Positions 14,787 through 24,109 of a stretch of DNA of 64,000 bases are shown piece after piece (position 1 is the first letter of the stretch; the number at the start of each line of letters is the position of its first letter). The stretch is from Lachnospiraceae bacterium (lineage in GTDB: Bacteria; Bacillota; Clostridia; Lachnospirales; Lachnospiraceae): contig SVEQ01000001.1 of the NCBI GenBank assembly GCA_015057325.1, positions 62,001 to 126,000 on the forward strand, in the 5' to 3' direction. The notes under the pieces were generated by a model. The model did not search any database. It saw only the letters and a program-made list of their open reading frames with translations, and was not told where the DNA came from. The position numbers and the translations under genes are program-made.

Positions 14787-17669
14787 ATGAGATATTATGC
14801 AATGACACTTAAAACAAATAACGAGCTGATTGATAAAACTCAAAAAGTAAGACTTAAGGATTATGATTTTGATAGTGCTATAGCCGCAATGAATAATTAT
14901 GTATTTCATTGTATCCGAAATGATGTTAACTTCTTTGCGTATCGAGAGGAAAATAATACGGTGTTATCTGTTTTTTCCTACAATGAACAGGTGATTTCTT
15001 ATGACACAGCAATTTCTGAGCTTTCAGAGAATTTAAATAACTGCTTTGAATATAAAGGAATGTCATCAGATCCGTATGAGATAACTATGAATGAATACAT
15101 AGATGCTTTTATGGAGTGCAAGAGACGTGCATATAATATACATAATACTAATGCAGTATATAATAATGCAAAGCTGGGGTGGCTGTACGATTTTCATTTG
15201 AGAAATGATAATAGATTTCCAGGTCCTTTTGAGTATAAAGAATTAATTATATCAGATGGAAAGGCTGATATACAGGATATTTATGATGAGTCTTTAAAAA
15301 ATGAGCTGATTAATATCAGGGAGCATAGTGTAGAGGAAGACTATAGCGGAGTGATGGCTCATTATTTTGTATCTGCAGGCAGTTATAATGCAGCAGAGGA
15401 TATGATATGTGCTCTTGCTTTAGAATTGTACAATGCAGGACGTATTACCACAAAGCGAATAAACATTGTTTCTGATATGGTTCCCAACCTTTATTCCAGG
15501 GGGAATAATTTTGAAAATATAATAGAGAACAGTTATGGAGGAATGGTTGTTTACTATCTGAAAGAAAAGATGGGCCATGGTTCAAGTGCTTATGAAATGA
15601 ACTGTCAGTATATAAGCAAGCTCTTTAGGCAATATAGGAATAAATGTGTATTTGTCTTTGCTTATGAAAAAAACAACACAGGCTTTGCGTATAAACTGTT
15701 GCCGGGAATAAGAAAAAAAGCTATATGCGTAGAACTTAAGGAAGGTAAAGGAGATAAAAAAGCAGCAGAAAAATACTTAAGAAACATAGTAAAAAAATCT
15801 GAATTATCAGCTGATGCAGCTTCTGTAAAAGAGTTCATGAAACAATTTCCAAAGAAGCAGTATTCCCAAACCGATGTACTCGACGCATTTGACAGGTTCG
15901 ATACTTGGTGTCTTAACCGTAAAATGAAGGGAATGTATAGCTTTAATCAGGAAGAGAATTTCTTATTAGATCGTGACGTTGATGAAATATCTTCTTATGA
16001 CAAGCTTCAAAAGCTGATTGGTCTTAATAAGGTTAAGCAGCAAATTGACTGTGTGATAGCCTCAAATATGGTTGAAATGCAGCGAAGAAAATATGAAGGA
16101 AACGACTATGAGAGCGGAGCTTTGCATATGATATTTGCAGGTAATCCCGGAACTGCAAAAACAACAGTGGCAAGATTGTTTGCCGGTATAGCAAAGGAAA
16201 GAGGAATAATAAAAAGCGGTGTTTTTGTAGAAGTCGGTGGTATGGATCTGAATCTCATGCATCCAATATTTATGCGTGACAAATTTGACGAGGCTAAAGG
16301 CGGCGTACTTTTTGTTGATGAAGCGTATTCCTTGGACTTTCCATCATCAGTAGCTACATTTATCCAGGAGATGGAAAATCACAGGGATGAAGTGATAGTG
16401 ATTATGGCCGGCTATAACAAAAGGATGGAAGCTTTTCTAAAAGGAAACGAAGGTTTAAAGAGCAGGATTCCGCATTGGATAGATTTTCCCGATTATAATG
16501 CAGACGAACTTACGGAAATATTTCTTCTTATGGCAAAGGAACGCAATTTTACCGTTAAAGATGAGGCCCTACAGGAAGCTAAATATATCTTTAAAAAAGC
16601 AGGCTGTATAGAGAATTTCGGAAACGGAAGATACGTAAGGAATCTTATGGATCAGGCAATTCTTAATCAGGCTTCCAGACTCATGTTGAAATATAATGAT
16701 GTCTCTGATATTAAAAAAACCGCTCTCTTCACTTTAATAAAAGAAGATATTACAGCGCTTGACGAGAAACCCAATAGTAGTGATAAATCAACGGCTGAAG
16801 AAAGGAAAGCCGGAGATGCCGCTAAAGAGCTTGATAATATGATTGGATTAAAATCGGTAAAGGACATTATTCACAAGGCTGTTGCCAATGCAAGGCTTAA
16901 TAAGATTTGTATGGATAAGGGTATAAAAAGAGAAAAGACCTCTATGCATATGGTATTTAGCGGTAATCCCGGAACAGCAAAGACTACAGTAGCCAGACTT
17001 TTTGCTGAGATCATGAAGGATGAGAAGATACTTGACCTTGGTAAATTCGTAGAAGTAGGAAGGGCAGATCTTATTGGCTCTCATGTGGGTGAGACGGCAC
17101 CTATGGTAAAGGAAAAGTTTAAGGAAGCTCAGGGCGGTGTCCTTTTCATCGACGAAGCTTATTCCCTTGTTGATTATCACAAGAATAGTTTTGGCGATGA
17201 AGCAATAAACACTATAGTCCAGGAGATGGAAAACCAACGAGATAAAGTAGTTGTGATCTTTGCGGGGTACCCGGAGCCTATGAAGGAGTTCCTTGACAGA
17301 AATCCCGGTATGAAGTCCAGAATCGCATTTCAGGTCAACTTTGATGATTATTCAAAAGAAGAACTCTGTGATATTACAAAGCTGATGCTTTCTAAGAAAA
17401 GCTATACTTTGGCAAAAGAGGCTGTGGCAAAGATTGAGGATATCTTGGATAAGGTGATCGGCAGGGACGACTTTGGAAACGGTCGATTCGTTCGCAAAAT
17501 GATTGAAAAGGCTGAGCTGAATCTTGCTGAAAGATTGTCGTCTTTGACGGAAGAAGAGATAACCGAAGAGATGGTAACTACTTTAGAAGAAGGTGATATT
17601 CCCGGATATGATGAACTTGATCTGTCAGAAAATGATAAAAAGACATTTCAGTTTGGATTTACATGTTAG
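14787..17669 (+). CDS. Tandem CbxX/SpoVK-type AAA+ ATPase with unknown N-terminal region (960 aa)
   Basis: Two complete AAA+ modules of the CbxX/CfqX-SpoVK type are present. Module 1: Walker A GNPGTAKTT near residue 452, Walker B GGVLFVDEAYSL near 505, arginine region GLKSRIPHWIDF. Module 2: Walker A GNPGTAKTT near 726, Walker B GGVLFIDEAYSL, then GMKSRIAFQVNF. Both end in a lid with FGNGR(Y/F)VR. Residues 1-400 match nothing I know; residues ~235-375 may be a third, degenerate AAA+ module without Walker motifs. Relatives remodel proteins (for example CbbX on Rubisco). The ATG at 14787 follows AGAGAGGG. The gene begins an operon with a PolC-like protein and a 231-aa protein, suggesting that the ATPase acts on or with them. 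Confidence 0.85.
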   Translation: MRYYAMTLKTNNELIDKTQKVRLKDYDFDSAIAAMNNYVFHCIRNDVNFFAYREENNTVLSVFSYNEQVISYDTAISELSENLNNCFEYKGMSSDPYEITMNEYIDAFMECKRRAYNIHNTNAVYNNAKLGWLYDFHLRNDNRFPGPFEYKELIISDGKADIQDIYDESLKNELINIREHSVEEDYSGVMAHYFVSAGSYNAAEDMICALALELYNAGRITTKRINIVSDMVPNLYSRGNNFENIIENSYGGMVVYYLKEKMGHGSSAYEMNCQYISKLFRQYRNKCVFVFAYEKNNTGFAYKLLPGIRKKAICVELKEGKGDKKAAEKYLRNIVKKSELSADAASVKEFMKQFPKKQYSQTDVLDAFDRFDTWCLNRKMKGMYSFNQEENFLLDRDVDEISSYDKLQKLIGLNKVKQQIDCVIASNMVEMQRRKYEGNDYESGALHMIFAGNPGTAKTTVARLFAGIAKERGIIKSGVFVEVGGMDLNLMHPIFMRDKFDEAKGGVLFVDEAYSLDFPSSVATFIQEMENHRDEVIVIMAGYNKRMEAFLKGNEGLKSRIPHWIDFPDYNADELTEIFLLMAKERNFTVKDEALQEAKYIFKKAGCIENFGNGRYVRNLMDQAILNQASRLMLKYNDVSDIKKTALFTLIKEDITALDEKPNSSDKSTAEERKAGDAAKELDNMIGLKSVKDIIHKAVANARLNKICMDKGIKREKTSMHMVFSGNPGTAKTTVARLFAEIMKDEKILDLGKFVEVGRADLIGSHVGETAPMVKEKFKEAQGGVLFIDEAYSLVDYHKNSFGDEAINTIVQEMENQRDKVVVIFAGYPEPMKEFLDRNPGMKSRIAFQVNFDDYSKEELCDITKLMLSKKSYTLAKEAVAKIEDILDKVIGRDDFGNGRFVRKMIEKAELNLAERLSSLTEEEITEEMVTTLEEGDIPGYDELDLSENDKKTFQFGFTC

Positions 17670-17708
17670 AAGTTTAGGTAATTAAGTTAGGTGAAAGGAG
17701 AAAATATT

Positions 17709-19865
17709 ATGGGTAAAAACAATAAGGATAACAAGTTTAATAAGGTAGATGATAGAGAGATTACAATGGGCTTTACAGGTGATTTTAATACGGCAAAGAA
17801 ATATATGGAAGAGGGAAAGAAGGTGATTTTTGTAAAGTATGCAAGTACTATTTGCAGAATCTGGCCGGATGTAAACGAGGAGTATCTTGCGGATGATATG
17901 GGATGTAATAATTTCCTTTCAATATTGGTGGCTAAGAACAGAACCGGAATTAGAAGTATTAATAAGATAATTTCTTTTTCTTATCTGAACCATGAGATGG
18001 ATCCGGATGTCTTTACCGGTCCTTCCTGCAGCTGGGAACATATACTTGAGAACAGAGACGGATTGCTGGTGGGAAGGGTTCTCACCTGGGCATATATAAG
18101 AAAGCTGACAATGATGGAGCCGGATGATGATACACTGGATTATCTAATTGAACAAAAGTATGGTAAAGCAGATTTTGTTCAGGTAAGGGGAGAAAGGCTG
18201 ATGTACAATATTCCTGAGCTGGATGATGATGGTGAGCCGATACCGGAAAGCGAGGAGGATGGAATAATGCAGTATAAGACTGTATCCGTCACAGCAAAAG
18301 AATGCAGAGAGATGGAGAGCATGGCAATAAGAATCGTGAAAAGTCTTAAGAAGCTTGGGATTATCCTCATTGCTGATTTTAATACGGCAACAATATCTGA
18401 GGAGGATCTTAAGGATTATGAATTCTATGGGGAGTCTCTGGCCGGTGAGATAGTGACAGATAATATCAGAGTCCTTGCAAGTCAGGTTGAAGACTTTGAT
18501 CCGTTTCCTGAAAACGAGAAGGGGATACATATTCCGAATGCATATGAGGAATTGAAAAATCGCTGCTATTCAAAAATATATGAGTTGTTTGAAGAGGAAC
18601 CCCCGGTGCAGTATTTGAACAGATTGGAAGAGGAATTATCTATGATTAAAGCTTACGATCATGCTTCCTATTATCTCTTAGCATCTCTTGTTGCGGATAA
18701 ATGCAGGGAGCTTCATGTTCAGCATCTTGTAAGAGGATGTGCCGGCGGGTCACTTGTTGCTTACTTGTCAGGGATTACCCATACCAATCCGCTGCCGCCA
18801 CATTATTACTGTCCTTCCTGTGGATATACGGAATTTCTTTCTGACGGTGAGGTTTCTTCAGGATACGATCTGGTTAGCATTTATCAGTCAAAGGTTCATT
18901 GCCCTAAATGTGGAAGAGAGCTTGCAGGTGAAGGTCATGACATACCGTTTGAGGTATTTGCAGGTGCTGACGGAAGTAAGCGACCATATTTTGAGATGGA
19001 TGTTCCGGAGAGTGTAAAGAGTGAAATAGTGGATTATTTTGATGAGATATTCGGGAAGGACAAGGTGTATTACTCTGCAGGTAAGGAGCTTGCCGGTGGG
19101 GACAGCCAGGTTACCATGCCGGTCCGCCGGACTGATGAATTGATCATCGTTCCTGCGGATAACGAGATATATGATTATGCACCGGTTAGATATTACAGCA
19201 GATATTATAGAAATGCAGAGTGGGATAGGGCGGCAACAACTTATGAATGCTGGGAGCTCAAGGAGAGAGGAATGTATTTCCATATCAACAGTAATCCTGT
19301 TCTTGACACATTGCAGGAATTGTGGGTTGAAACTTCCGTGGATCCGGATGCAATTTCTATTGATAAAATAGATTATCATAGCTTTTTTGAAAAAGGTGAA
19401 CACAAGGATATTCCTCTTGGATGCGCGAAAAATATACCTGATGAAATGATAGAGAGTGTGTTTGTTTGTTCGTTCTCCGACGTTGTAAGACTTATGGGTT
19501 ACAGTAGTGTGTGGAAAAACAATGCGGAGACGGAATATCAAAAAAATATAACCGCCTGCGAGAAGACCATAGCTCACAGGGAAGATGTGATGAACACTTT
19601 GATCGGGCATGGCATAGAAAGAAAGGAAGCATATCGTATTATGGAGATAGTGAGAAAAGGTAAAGCTGCAAAGGAGCTTACTTCGAAGGATATCGAATAC
19701 CTCAAAGCCAGAGGCATCTCGGATGATTATATATCATCAATGATGAAGATACGATACCTGTTTCCAAAAGCACATGACACAGAGTATGCAGGACTGCTTC
19801 TGCGTTTGATGTGGTATAAGGTTAATTATCCGAAGGAGTATGAGGAGGTGGTTATTCATGGATAA
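17709..19865 (+). CDS. PolC-like protein lacking polymerase active-site aspartates (718 aa)
   Basis: The protein aligns by eye with Gram-positive DNA polymerase III PolC from the PHP region onward. Recognisable PolC segments are ILVAKNRTGIRSINKIISF (PHP start), GGSLVAYLSGITHTNPLPPH, the zinc ribbon C368-x2-C371 / C398-x2-C401, GHDIPFEVFAG, LIIVPADNEIYDYAPVRY, and near the end AYRIMEIVRKGK and SMMKIRYLFPKAH. The catalytic PDID of PolC reads PYFE here (Y427, E429), and the third aspartate in K-L-D-I-L-G reads Y-F-H-I-N-S (H525). PHP metal-ligand histidines and the N-terminal OB and exonuclease domains are absent. It should not polymerise DNA; it may bind DNA or a clamp. Start ATG 17709 follows AAAGGAG. 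Confidence 0.8.
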   Translation: MGKNNKDNKFNKVDDREITMGFTGDFNTAKKYMEEGKKVIFVKYASTICRIWPDVNEEYLADDMGCNNFLSILVAKNRTGIRSINKIISFSYLNHEMDPDVFTGPSCSWEHILENRDGLLVGRVLTWAYIRKLTMMEPDDDTLDYLIEQKYGKADFVQVRGERLMYNIPELDDDGEPIPESEEDGIMQYKTVSVTAKECREMESMAIRIVKSLKKLGIILIADFNTATISEEDLKDYEFYGESLAGEIVTDNIRVLASQVEDFDPFPENEKGIHIPNAYEELKNRCYSKIYELFEEEPPVQYLNRLEEELSMIKAYDHASYYLLASLVADKCRELHVQHLVRGCAGGSLVAYLSGITHTNPLPPHYYCPSCGYTEFLSDGEVSSGYDLVSIYQSKVHCPKCGRELAGEGHDIPFEVFAGADGSKRPYFEMDVPESVKSEIVDYFDEIFGKDKVYYSAGKELAGGDSQVTMPVRRTDELIIVPADNEIYDYAPVRYYSRYYRNAEWDRAATTYECWELKERGMYFHINSNPVLDTLQELWVETSVDPDAISIDKIDYHSFFEKGEHKDIPLGCAKNIPDEMIESVFVCSFSDVVRLMGYSSVWKNNAETEYQKNITACEKTIAHREDVMNTLIGHGIERKEAYRIMEIVRKGKAAKELTSKDIEYLKARGISDDYISSMMKIRYLFPKAHDTEYAGLLLRLMWYKVNYPKEYEEVVIHG

Positions 19866-20553
19866 TAAAAAATTACCATTTGAGGCAGCATTTTTTTGGG
19901 ATCGATATGAGAAGCTGGCACCTGTAATTGATGAGCTTTTCAGGTCCACTGATTCGGGAAAACTAATCTTTCCTCTCGACTATATCATTGAAGGAGTTGA
20001 AGAACTTGAGCTTGGTCTCCCGTTGGATTGCAGGAGGGAGCAGAAAGACGATGAGGAGGCTGTGGTCAATGATTCCTTTGGAGAGTTAAAGAGAAAACCG
20101 GAGAAAGAATGCGAGAATGATATTTTCGTACTCAAGGCTGATATTAACTGGGAGCTTAAGGATAAGGAGTATATTTCCTCAAAATTCAAGAAGCTGTACG
20201 GAACATTGATCCAACTGGCTTATAAGTATGATACGATCAAGACGGCGGAATTAACGGAAGAAGAGATCTATGTATGGGACACTTATATAAATAGGTATGA
20301 TAATAAGCATAAGTATCTTCTTAATGCAGACGAGATAAGAGCGCGCGTGGGAGGTAAAGCGGCAGCATGGGATCTTGCTTACTTCACTACACGGGTGTGC
20401 ATGATTTTTAACAGCTGCATTAAACATAATGATTTTATGTGTCTTAAACCTTTGCTCAATGCGCCCATTTATTATCTGATATTGGCATTAGTTCTTAATG
20501 CTTACGCTGACAGTGTTCAGATATCAAATGGATACTTTGACAATGGGGAATAA
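19858..20553 (+). CDS. Unknown 231-aa protein, third gene of the AAA+/PolC-like operon
   Basis: ATG 19858 overlaps the end of the PolC-like gene by 8 bases and follows GAGGAGGTGG, so the two are translationally linked. The product is acidic in its first half (residues ~60-95) and helical afterwards, with YISSKFKKLYGTLIQLAYKY, WDTYINRYDNKHKYLL and a hydrophobic C-terminal helix (PIYYLILALVLNAYADSV). No signal peptide; the C-terminal helix is short and may be buried rather than in the membrane. I recognise no family. Tight overlap argues for a role in the same complex as the upstream proteins. Confidence 0.75.
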   Translation: MDNKKLPFEAAFFWDRYEKLAPVIDELFRSTDSGKLIFPLDYIIEGVEELELGLPLDCRREQKDDEEAVVNDSFGELKRKPEKECENDIFVLKADINWELKDKEYISSKFKKLYGTLIQLAYKYDTIKTAELTEEEIYVWDTYINRYDNKHKYLLNADEIRARVGGKAAAWDLAYFTTRVCMIFNSCIKHNDFMCLKPLLNAPIYYLILALVLNAYADSVQISNGYFDNGE

Positions 20554-20634
20554 ATGTGTATCATGTTGCTGTGGAGATTTGTATATTTCTATTGAATTTA
20601 ATAATGAGATTATGTATATTATATATACTATTGA

Positions 20635-20672
20635 AAGCGGTCATTGGGGAAGACCTGATACCGCTTATTTTC
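20635..20672 (+). terminator. Probable terminator after the AAA+/PolC-like operon
   Basis: AAGCGGT (20635-20641) pairs with ACCGCTT (20660-20666), followed by ATTTTCT. The T run is imperfect. The preceding ~80 bases are AT-rich and appear non-coding. Confidence 0.55.
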
Positions 20673-20772
20673 TCATTATGAATCGTGAAATATTATAACA
20701 TTCATTATGACTTGTTCGTATAGATTTAGACAGTTTCGGTTAGTTTGATTTTGAAATGAGAGAGGTGCTTTT

Positions 20773-22782
20773 ATGCAATCTGAACAAAGTATATTCAAAC
20801 TTCATGCCCCCTTTGAACCCACAGGTGACCAGCCTCAGGCGATAGATGAACTGGTCAAGGGCTTTAAGGAAGGCAATCAATTTGAAACTTTGCTGGGTGT
20901 TACCGGTTCCGGTAAGACATTTACGATGGCGAATGTCATCGCAAAGCTTAATAAGCCGACTATAGTAATAGCGCACAATAAAACGCTGGCGGCCCAGTTA
21001 TACAGTGAGTTCAAGGAATTCTTCCCTGAGAATGCAGTGGAGTATTTTGTATCGTACTACGACTACTACCAGCCGGAGGCGTACGTGCCCTCGACTGACA
21101 CTTATATAGAGAAGGACTCTTCGATAAATGATGAGATTGATAAATTAAGACACTCGGCTACGGCTGCCCTTATAGAGCGTCGCGACGTTATAGTTATTTC
21201 GTCGGTGTCCTGCATTTACAATATCGGTTCGCCGGACAACTACGCGGAAATGATGCTCACAATTAGGACGGGCATGACTTACGAGTGGGATGATTTGATT
21301 AGTGACCTGATAGACATTCAGTATGAGAGGAACGAGATGGACTTCAAACGAGGAACATTTCGTGTTCATGGAGACGTACTCGAGATTCTTCCGGTTTCAA
21401 CTTTTGAGGATGCTATAAGAATCGAGTTCTTCGGTGATGAGATTGACAGAATTGTTGAGTTTGACCCACTTACAGGTGAGGTTAAGCGAAGCATCAGCTG
21501 TGCATTTATTTTCCCTGCATCTCACTATGTTGTGCCGCAGGAAAGAATTGAGGCGGCAGCAAAGGAAATTGAGGCAGAGCTTGAAGAAAGAGTTCAGTAT
21601 TTCAAGGAAAATGATAAGCTACTCGAGGCTCAACGTATAAGTGAGCGTACGCATTTTGACATGGAAATGTTGAAGGAAACAGGGTTCTGTTCGGGTATAG
21701 AGAATTATTCGAGAGTGTTGGCAGGTCTTGAGCCGGGCGCGACACCTAATACGTTGCTTGAGTTTTTCAAGGACGATTTTCTTATGATAATAGACGAGTC
21801 GCACATGACGGTTCCGCAGATTCGAGGTATGTATGCGGGTGACCGTTCGAGAAAACAGACGCTTGTTGATTTCGGTTTCAGACTTCCGTCAGCCATGGAT
21901 AACCGTCCACTTAGGTTTGACGAGTTTGAGGACAAATTAGATCAGGTGCTTTTCGTATCTGCGACACCTTCCGACTACGAGAGTGAGCATGAGTTGTTAA
22001 GGACAGAGCAGTTGATTCGTCCGACAGGACTTCTTGATCCGAAGATTGAAGTTAAACCGGTTGCCGGACAGGTGGACGACCTGCTTTCTGAAATTAACAA
22101 AGAGGTCGGTGGCGGACACAAAGTGCTTGTCACAACGCTCACCAAACGTATGGCGGAGGATCTTACCGACTATCTTCGTGAGCATGATGTGAAGGTCAAA
22201 TATCTTCATTCGGATATAGATACTTTGGAACGAATTGAGATAGTACGAGATCTTCGAATGGGCGTGTTTGATGTTCTTGTTGGAATCAACCTTCTTCGAG
22301 AGGGACTTGATATTCCGGAGATAACGCTTGTGGCAATTCTTGATGCCGACAAGGAAGGCTTCCTGCGTTCGGAGACGTCGCTTGTTCAGACGATAGGTCG
22401 TGCGGCGCGTAACAGCGAAGGTCGTGTAATAATGTATGCGGACACAATTACCGGCTCTATGCGTGTGGCAATTGATGAGACGAACCGCCGACGCGAGATT
22501 CAGGATGCATATAACAAGGAGCATGGTATTACTCCGACAACAATTGAGAAATCTATTCGTGACTTGATTACGACAGAAACGGATGATGATATAGATGCGT
22601 TAAATGCAAGGCTTAAGGAGAAAGATGTTGAGTCAATGTCCATGAAAGAACTCAAAGAGGAGATTAAGAAGTACACCAAGAAAATGGAAACTGCCGCAGC
22701 TGAACTTAACTTTGAAATGGCAGCGGAATATCGTGATAGGTTGAAAGAACTCAAGGTGGCACTTAGGGATTATGATGATTAA
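20773..22782 (+). CDS. uvrB: UvrABC excinuclease subunit B
   Basis: The 669-aa product is a full-length UvrB. Features: [11 protein letters not shown]-motif, Walker A GVTGSGKT (residues 42-49), the beta-hairpin [20 protein letters not shown] that inserts between strands, helicase motif II DESH, motif [11 protein letters not shown], and the C-terminal UVR domain ([20 protein letters not shown]) that binds UvrC. UvrB verifies lesions delivered by UvrA and positions UvrC for incision. ATG 20773 follows GAGAGAGGTG. uvrA lies 1.3 kb downstream but not in the same transcript, as a nitroreductase on the other strand intervenes. No clear LexA box is visible upstream. Confidence 0.97.
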   Translation: MQSEQSIFKLHAPFEPTGDQPQAIDELVKGFKEGNQFETLLGVTGSGKTFTMANVIAKLNKPTIVIAHNKTLAAQLYSEFKEFFPENAVEYFVSYYDYYQPEAYVPSTDTYIEKDSSINDEIDKLRHSATAALIERRDVIVISSVSCIYNIGSPDNYAEMMLTIRTGMTYEWDDLISDLIDIQYERNEMDFKRGTFRVHGDVLEILPVSTFEDAIRIEFFGDEIDRIVEFDPLTGEVKRSISCAFIFPASHYVVPQERIEAAAKEIEAELEERVQYFKENDKLLEAQRISERTHFDMEMLKETGFCSGIENYSRVLAGLEPGATPNTLLEFFKDDFLMIIDESHMTVPQIRGMYAGDRSRKQTLVDFGFRLPSAMDNRPLRFDEFEDKLDQVLFVSATPSDYESEHELLRTEQLIRPTGLLDPKIEVKPVAGQVDDLLSEINKEVGGGHKVLVTTLTKRMAEDLTDYLREHDVKVKYLHSDIDTLERIEIVRDLRMGVFDVLVGINLLREGLDIPEITLVAILDADKEGFLRSETSLVQTIGRAARNSEGRVIMYADTITGSMRVAIDETNRRREIQDAYNKEHGITPTTIEKSIRDLITTETDDDIDALNARLKEKDVESMSMKELKEEIKKYTKKMETAAAELNFEMAAEYRDRLKELKVALRDYDD

Positions 22783-22806
22783 CGAGGAGTGTGTGAAATA
22801 CAAAAT

Positions 22807-23301
22807 ATGAAAAATCCTGAAATAAAAGATTTTTATATTAACAACAAGAAAAAATTCAAAAAACTTAGCATCGTCTCTGGCATTCTGCTTGCAGTATTTT
22901 TGCTGATGGCAGTTGTGTTTTATGTTCTGAGTTATAATCAGCATCTATCATACAAAGTAGTTCAAGTGAATGTTATCAGTGTTGATATCGCGAATCCTCT
23001 GTCCAAGATTGACAAAGATAAAGTAGTTGTAGAATACAATGGCAAGAATTATGAGGTGGAAAACCTCATGACTAATGAAACACTCAAATATCATACATAC
23101 TTAAACAGTCAAAAACCTGCTGATGCATACTTTGCGAATGGAAGAATCTTTGCAAACGTTGACGGTATCAGAACTACTACTGTGATTGGAATGATTTATT
23201 TTGTCTTTCTCTTTGGAACATTAATCCTGATATTCACCACAGCCATTCTAATTGGTTGCGTTGTAGAAGCAAACAAAAGGGAGAAAGGAATCTACACATA
23301 A
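22807..23301 (+). CDS. Two-helix membrane protein, DUF3592-like layout
   Basis: The 164-aa product has one membrane helix near residues 20-42 (GILLAVFLLMAVVFYVLSY), an extracytoplasmic beta domain of ~80 residues (VVEYNGKNYEVEN, TYLNSQKPADAYF) and a second helix near 128-155 (VIGMIYFVFLFGTLILIFTT). This helix-domain-helix plan resembles DUF3592 proteins, but identity is uncertain. The start is unclear: ATG 22807 lies 17 bases after AGGAG, whereas a GTG at 22789 overlaps that site. It follows uvrB by 24 bases and is probably co-transcribed. Confidence 0.65.
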   Translation: MKNPEIKDFYINNKKKFKKLSIVSGILLAVFLLMAVVFYVLSYNQHLSYKVVQVNVISVDIANPLSKIDKDKVVVEYNGKNYEVENLMTNETLKYHTYLNSQKPADAYFANGRIFANVDGIRTTTVIGMIYFVFLFGTLILIFTTAILIGCVVEANKREKGIYT

Positions 23302-23303
23302 TA

Positions 23304-23345
23304 AAGGTCTCCTTAAAGTATTTATATTTTACCTTAGGAGACCTT
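23304..23345. terminator. Bidirectional terminator between convergent genes
   Basis: AAGGTCTCCT pairs perfectly with AGGAGACCTT. It lies between the end of the membrane protein gene (plus) and the end of the nitroreductase gene (minus) and has A/T runs on both sides, so it can serve both. Confidence 0.75.
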
Positions 23346-23361
23346 AATAATACATAGTTAT

Positions 23362-23904
23362 TTATAATACTCTCATCAACTCTTCTGTTGTCTTTCTCTT
23401 AGGTGCAGCACATTCCTGATCGGGATATCCGATTGCAATAAGTGCGGCAACCTTCTCTCCTTCCGGAAGAGAAACTGCTTTGGAAACAATGTCCTCATCA
23501 AAGATTCCCATGATTACACTTCCGATACCCATATCATGAGCTGCAAGACAGAAGGTCTGACTTGCGATTCCTGCATCGAACATTTCCCAACGGTCTTCTT
23601 TGGAGGTTGTGAAACTTCCGTCTTTTTCGTAACCGCAACGTTTGCCAATCATGCTGACAACTACCAGCTGTGGGGCACCATTTATTATATCGCGGTTATG
23701 CTCAAAGCCCAAAGTTGCGTTTGTTGCAATGTCGTTTTTGATGTCTGCATTTTCCACGATGTTATAACGTGCAATCTGCGTGTTTTTCCATGATGGAGCC
23801 ATTGATGCAGCCTCTACGATAGCTGTCAATGTTTCCTTTGAAACAGGTGTGTCTGTAAATTTGCGAATACTGCGTCTTGTCTTGATACATTCTAAAGCTT
23901 CCAT
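23362..23904 (-). CDS. Nitroreductase family FMN-dependent oxidoreductase
   Basis: The 180-aa product starts with the family hallmark CIKTRRSIRKFTDTPVS, has the APSWKNTQ substrate/FMN loop, the middle GIASQTFCLAAHDMGIGSV helix and the final AALIAIGYPDQE strand. Such dimeric flavoenzymes reduce nitro compounds, quinones or flavins with NAD(P)H in the cytoplasm. The C-terminus ends PKRKTTEELMRVL, a common version in Clostridia. RBS AAAGGACGG precedes the start on the minus strand. The gene is divergent from uvrA; a TGGAAT-GTT-ATTCCA palindrome at 24007-24021 lies between them. Confidence 0.9.
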   Translation of the reverse strand: MEALECIKTRRSIRKFTDTPVSKETLTAIVEAASMAPSWKNTQIARYNIVENADIKNDIATNATLGFEHNRDIINGAPQLVVVSMIGKRCGYEKDGSFTTSKEDRWEMFDAGIASQTFCLAAHDMGIGSVIMGIFDEDIVSKAVSLPEGEKVAALIAIGYPDQECAAPKRKTTEELMRVL

Positions 23905-24023
23905 AAGTTGTCCGTCCTTTCGATTATTTGTGCTTATAAGTATAACATAGCAGATGTGAAATTACTAATTTAATTATACTCGTTATTCCCTTCGTCATGG
24001 GTATAATGGAATGTTATTCCAAT

Positions 24024-24036
24024 CGAAAGTTTGTTC
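24024..24036. promoter_or_regulatory. LexA-like box upstream of uvrA
   Basis: CGAAAGTTTGTTC has the CGAA-N5-GTTC half-sites of the Gram-positive LexA consensus (CGAACRNRYGTTY), with two internal mismatches. It lies 74 bases before the uvrA start. A separate perfect palindrome TGGAAT-GTT-ATTCCA sits at 24007-24021, and an AAGACCT...AGGTCTT hairpin near 24045-24075 lies in the leader. Confidence 0.35.
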
Positions 24037-24109
24037 TGTACATTTAAGACCTTATCTGCTATACTGATTAGGTCTTTTGTTTATCAGTTTTTTTGAAAGG
24101 ATGATTGGG

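Noticed and set aside
18888-19610. Minus-strand 240-aa ORF
   Set aside because: Long, but exactly antisense to conserved PolC-like motifs; residue content (many I, R, C, H) is typical of a shadow frame.
17709-19865. Decaying ordinary PolC pseudogene
   Set aside because: No frameshift or stop over 2.1 kb, zinc ribbon and scaffold motifs conserved, good RBS and translational coupling with the next gene all argue for a maintained protein.
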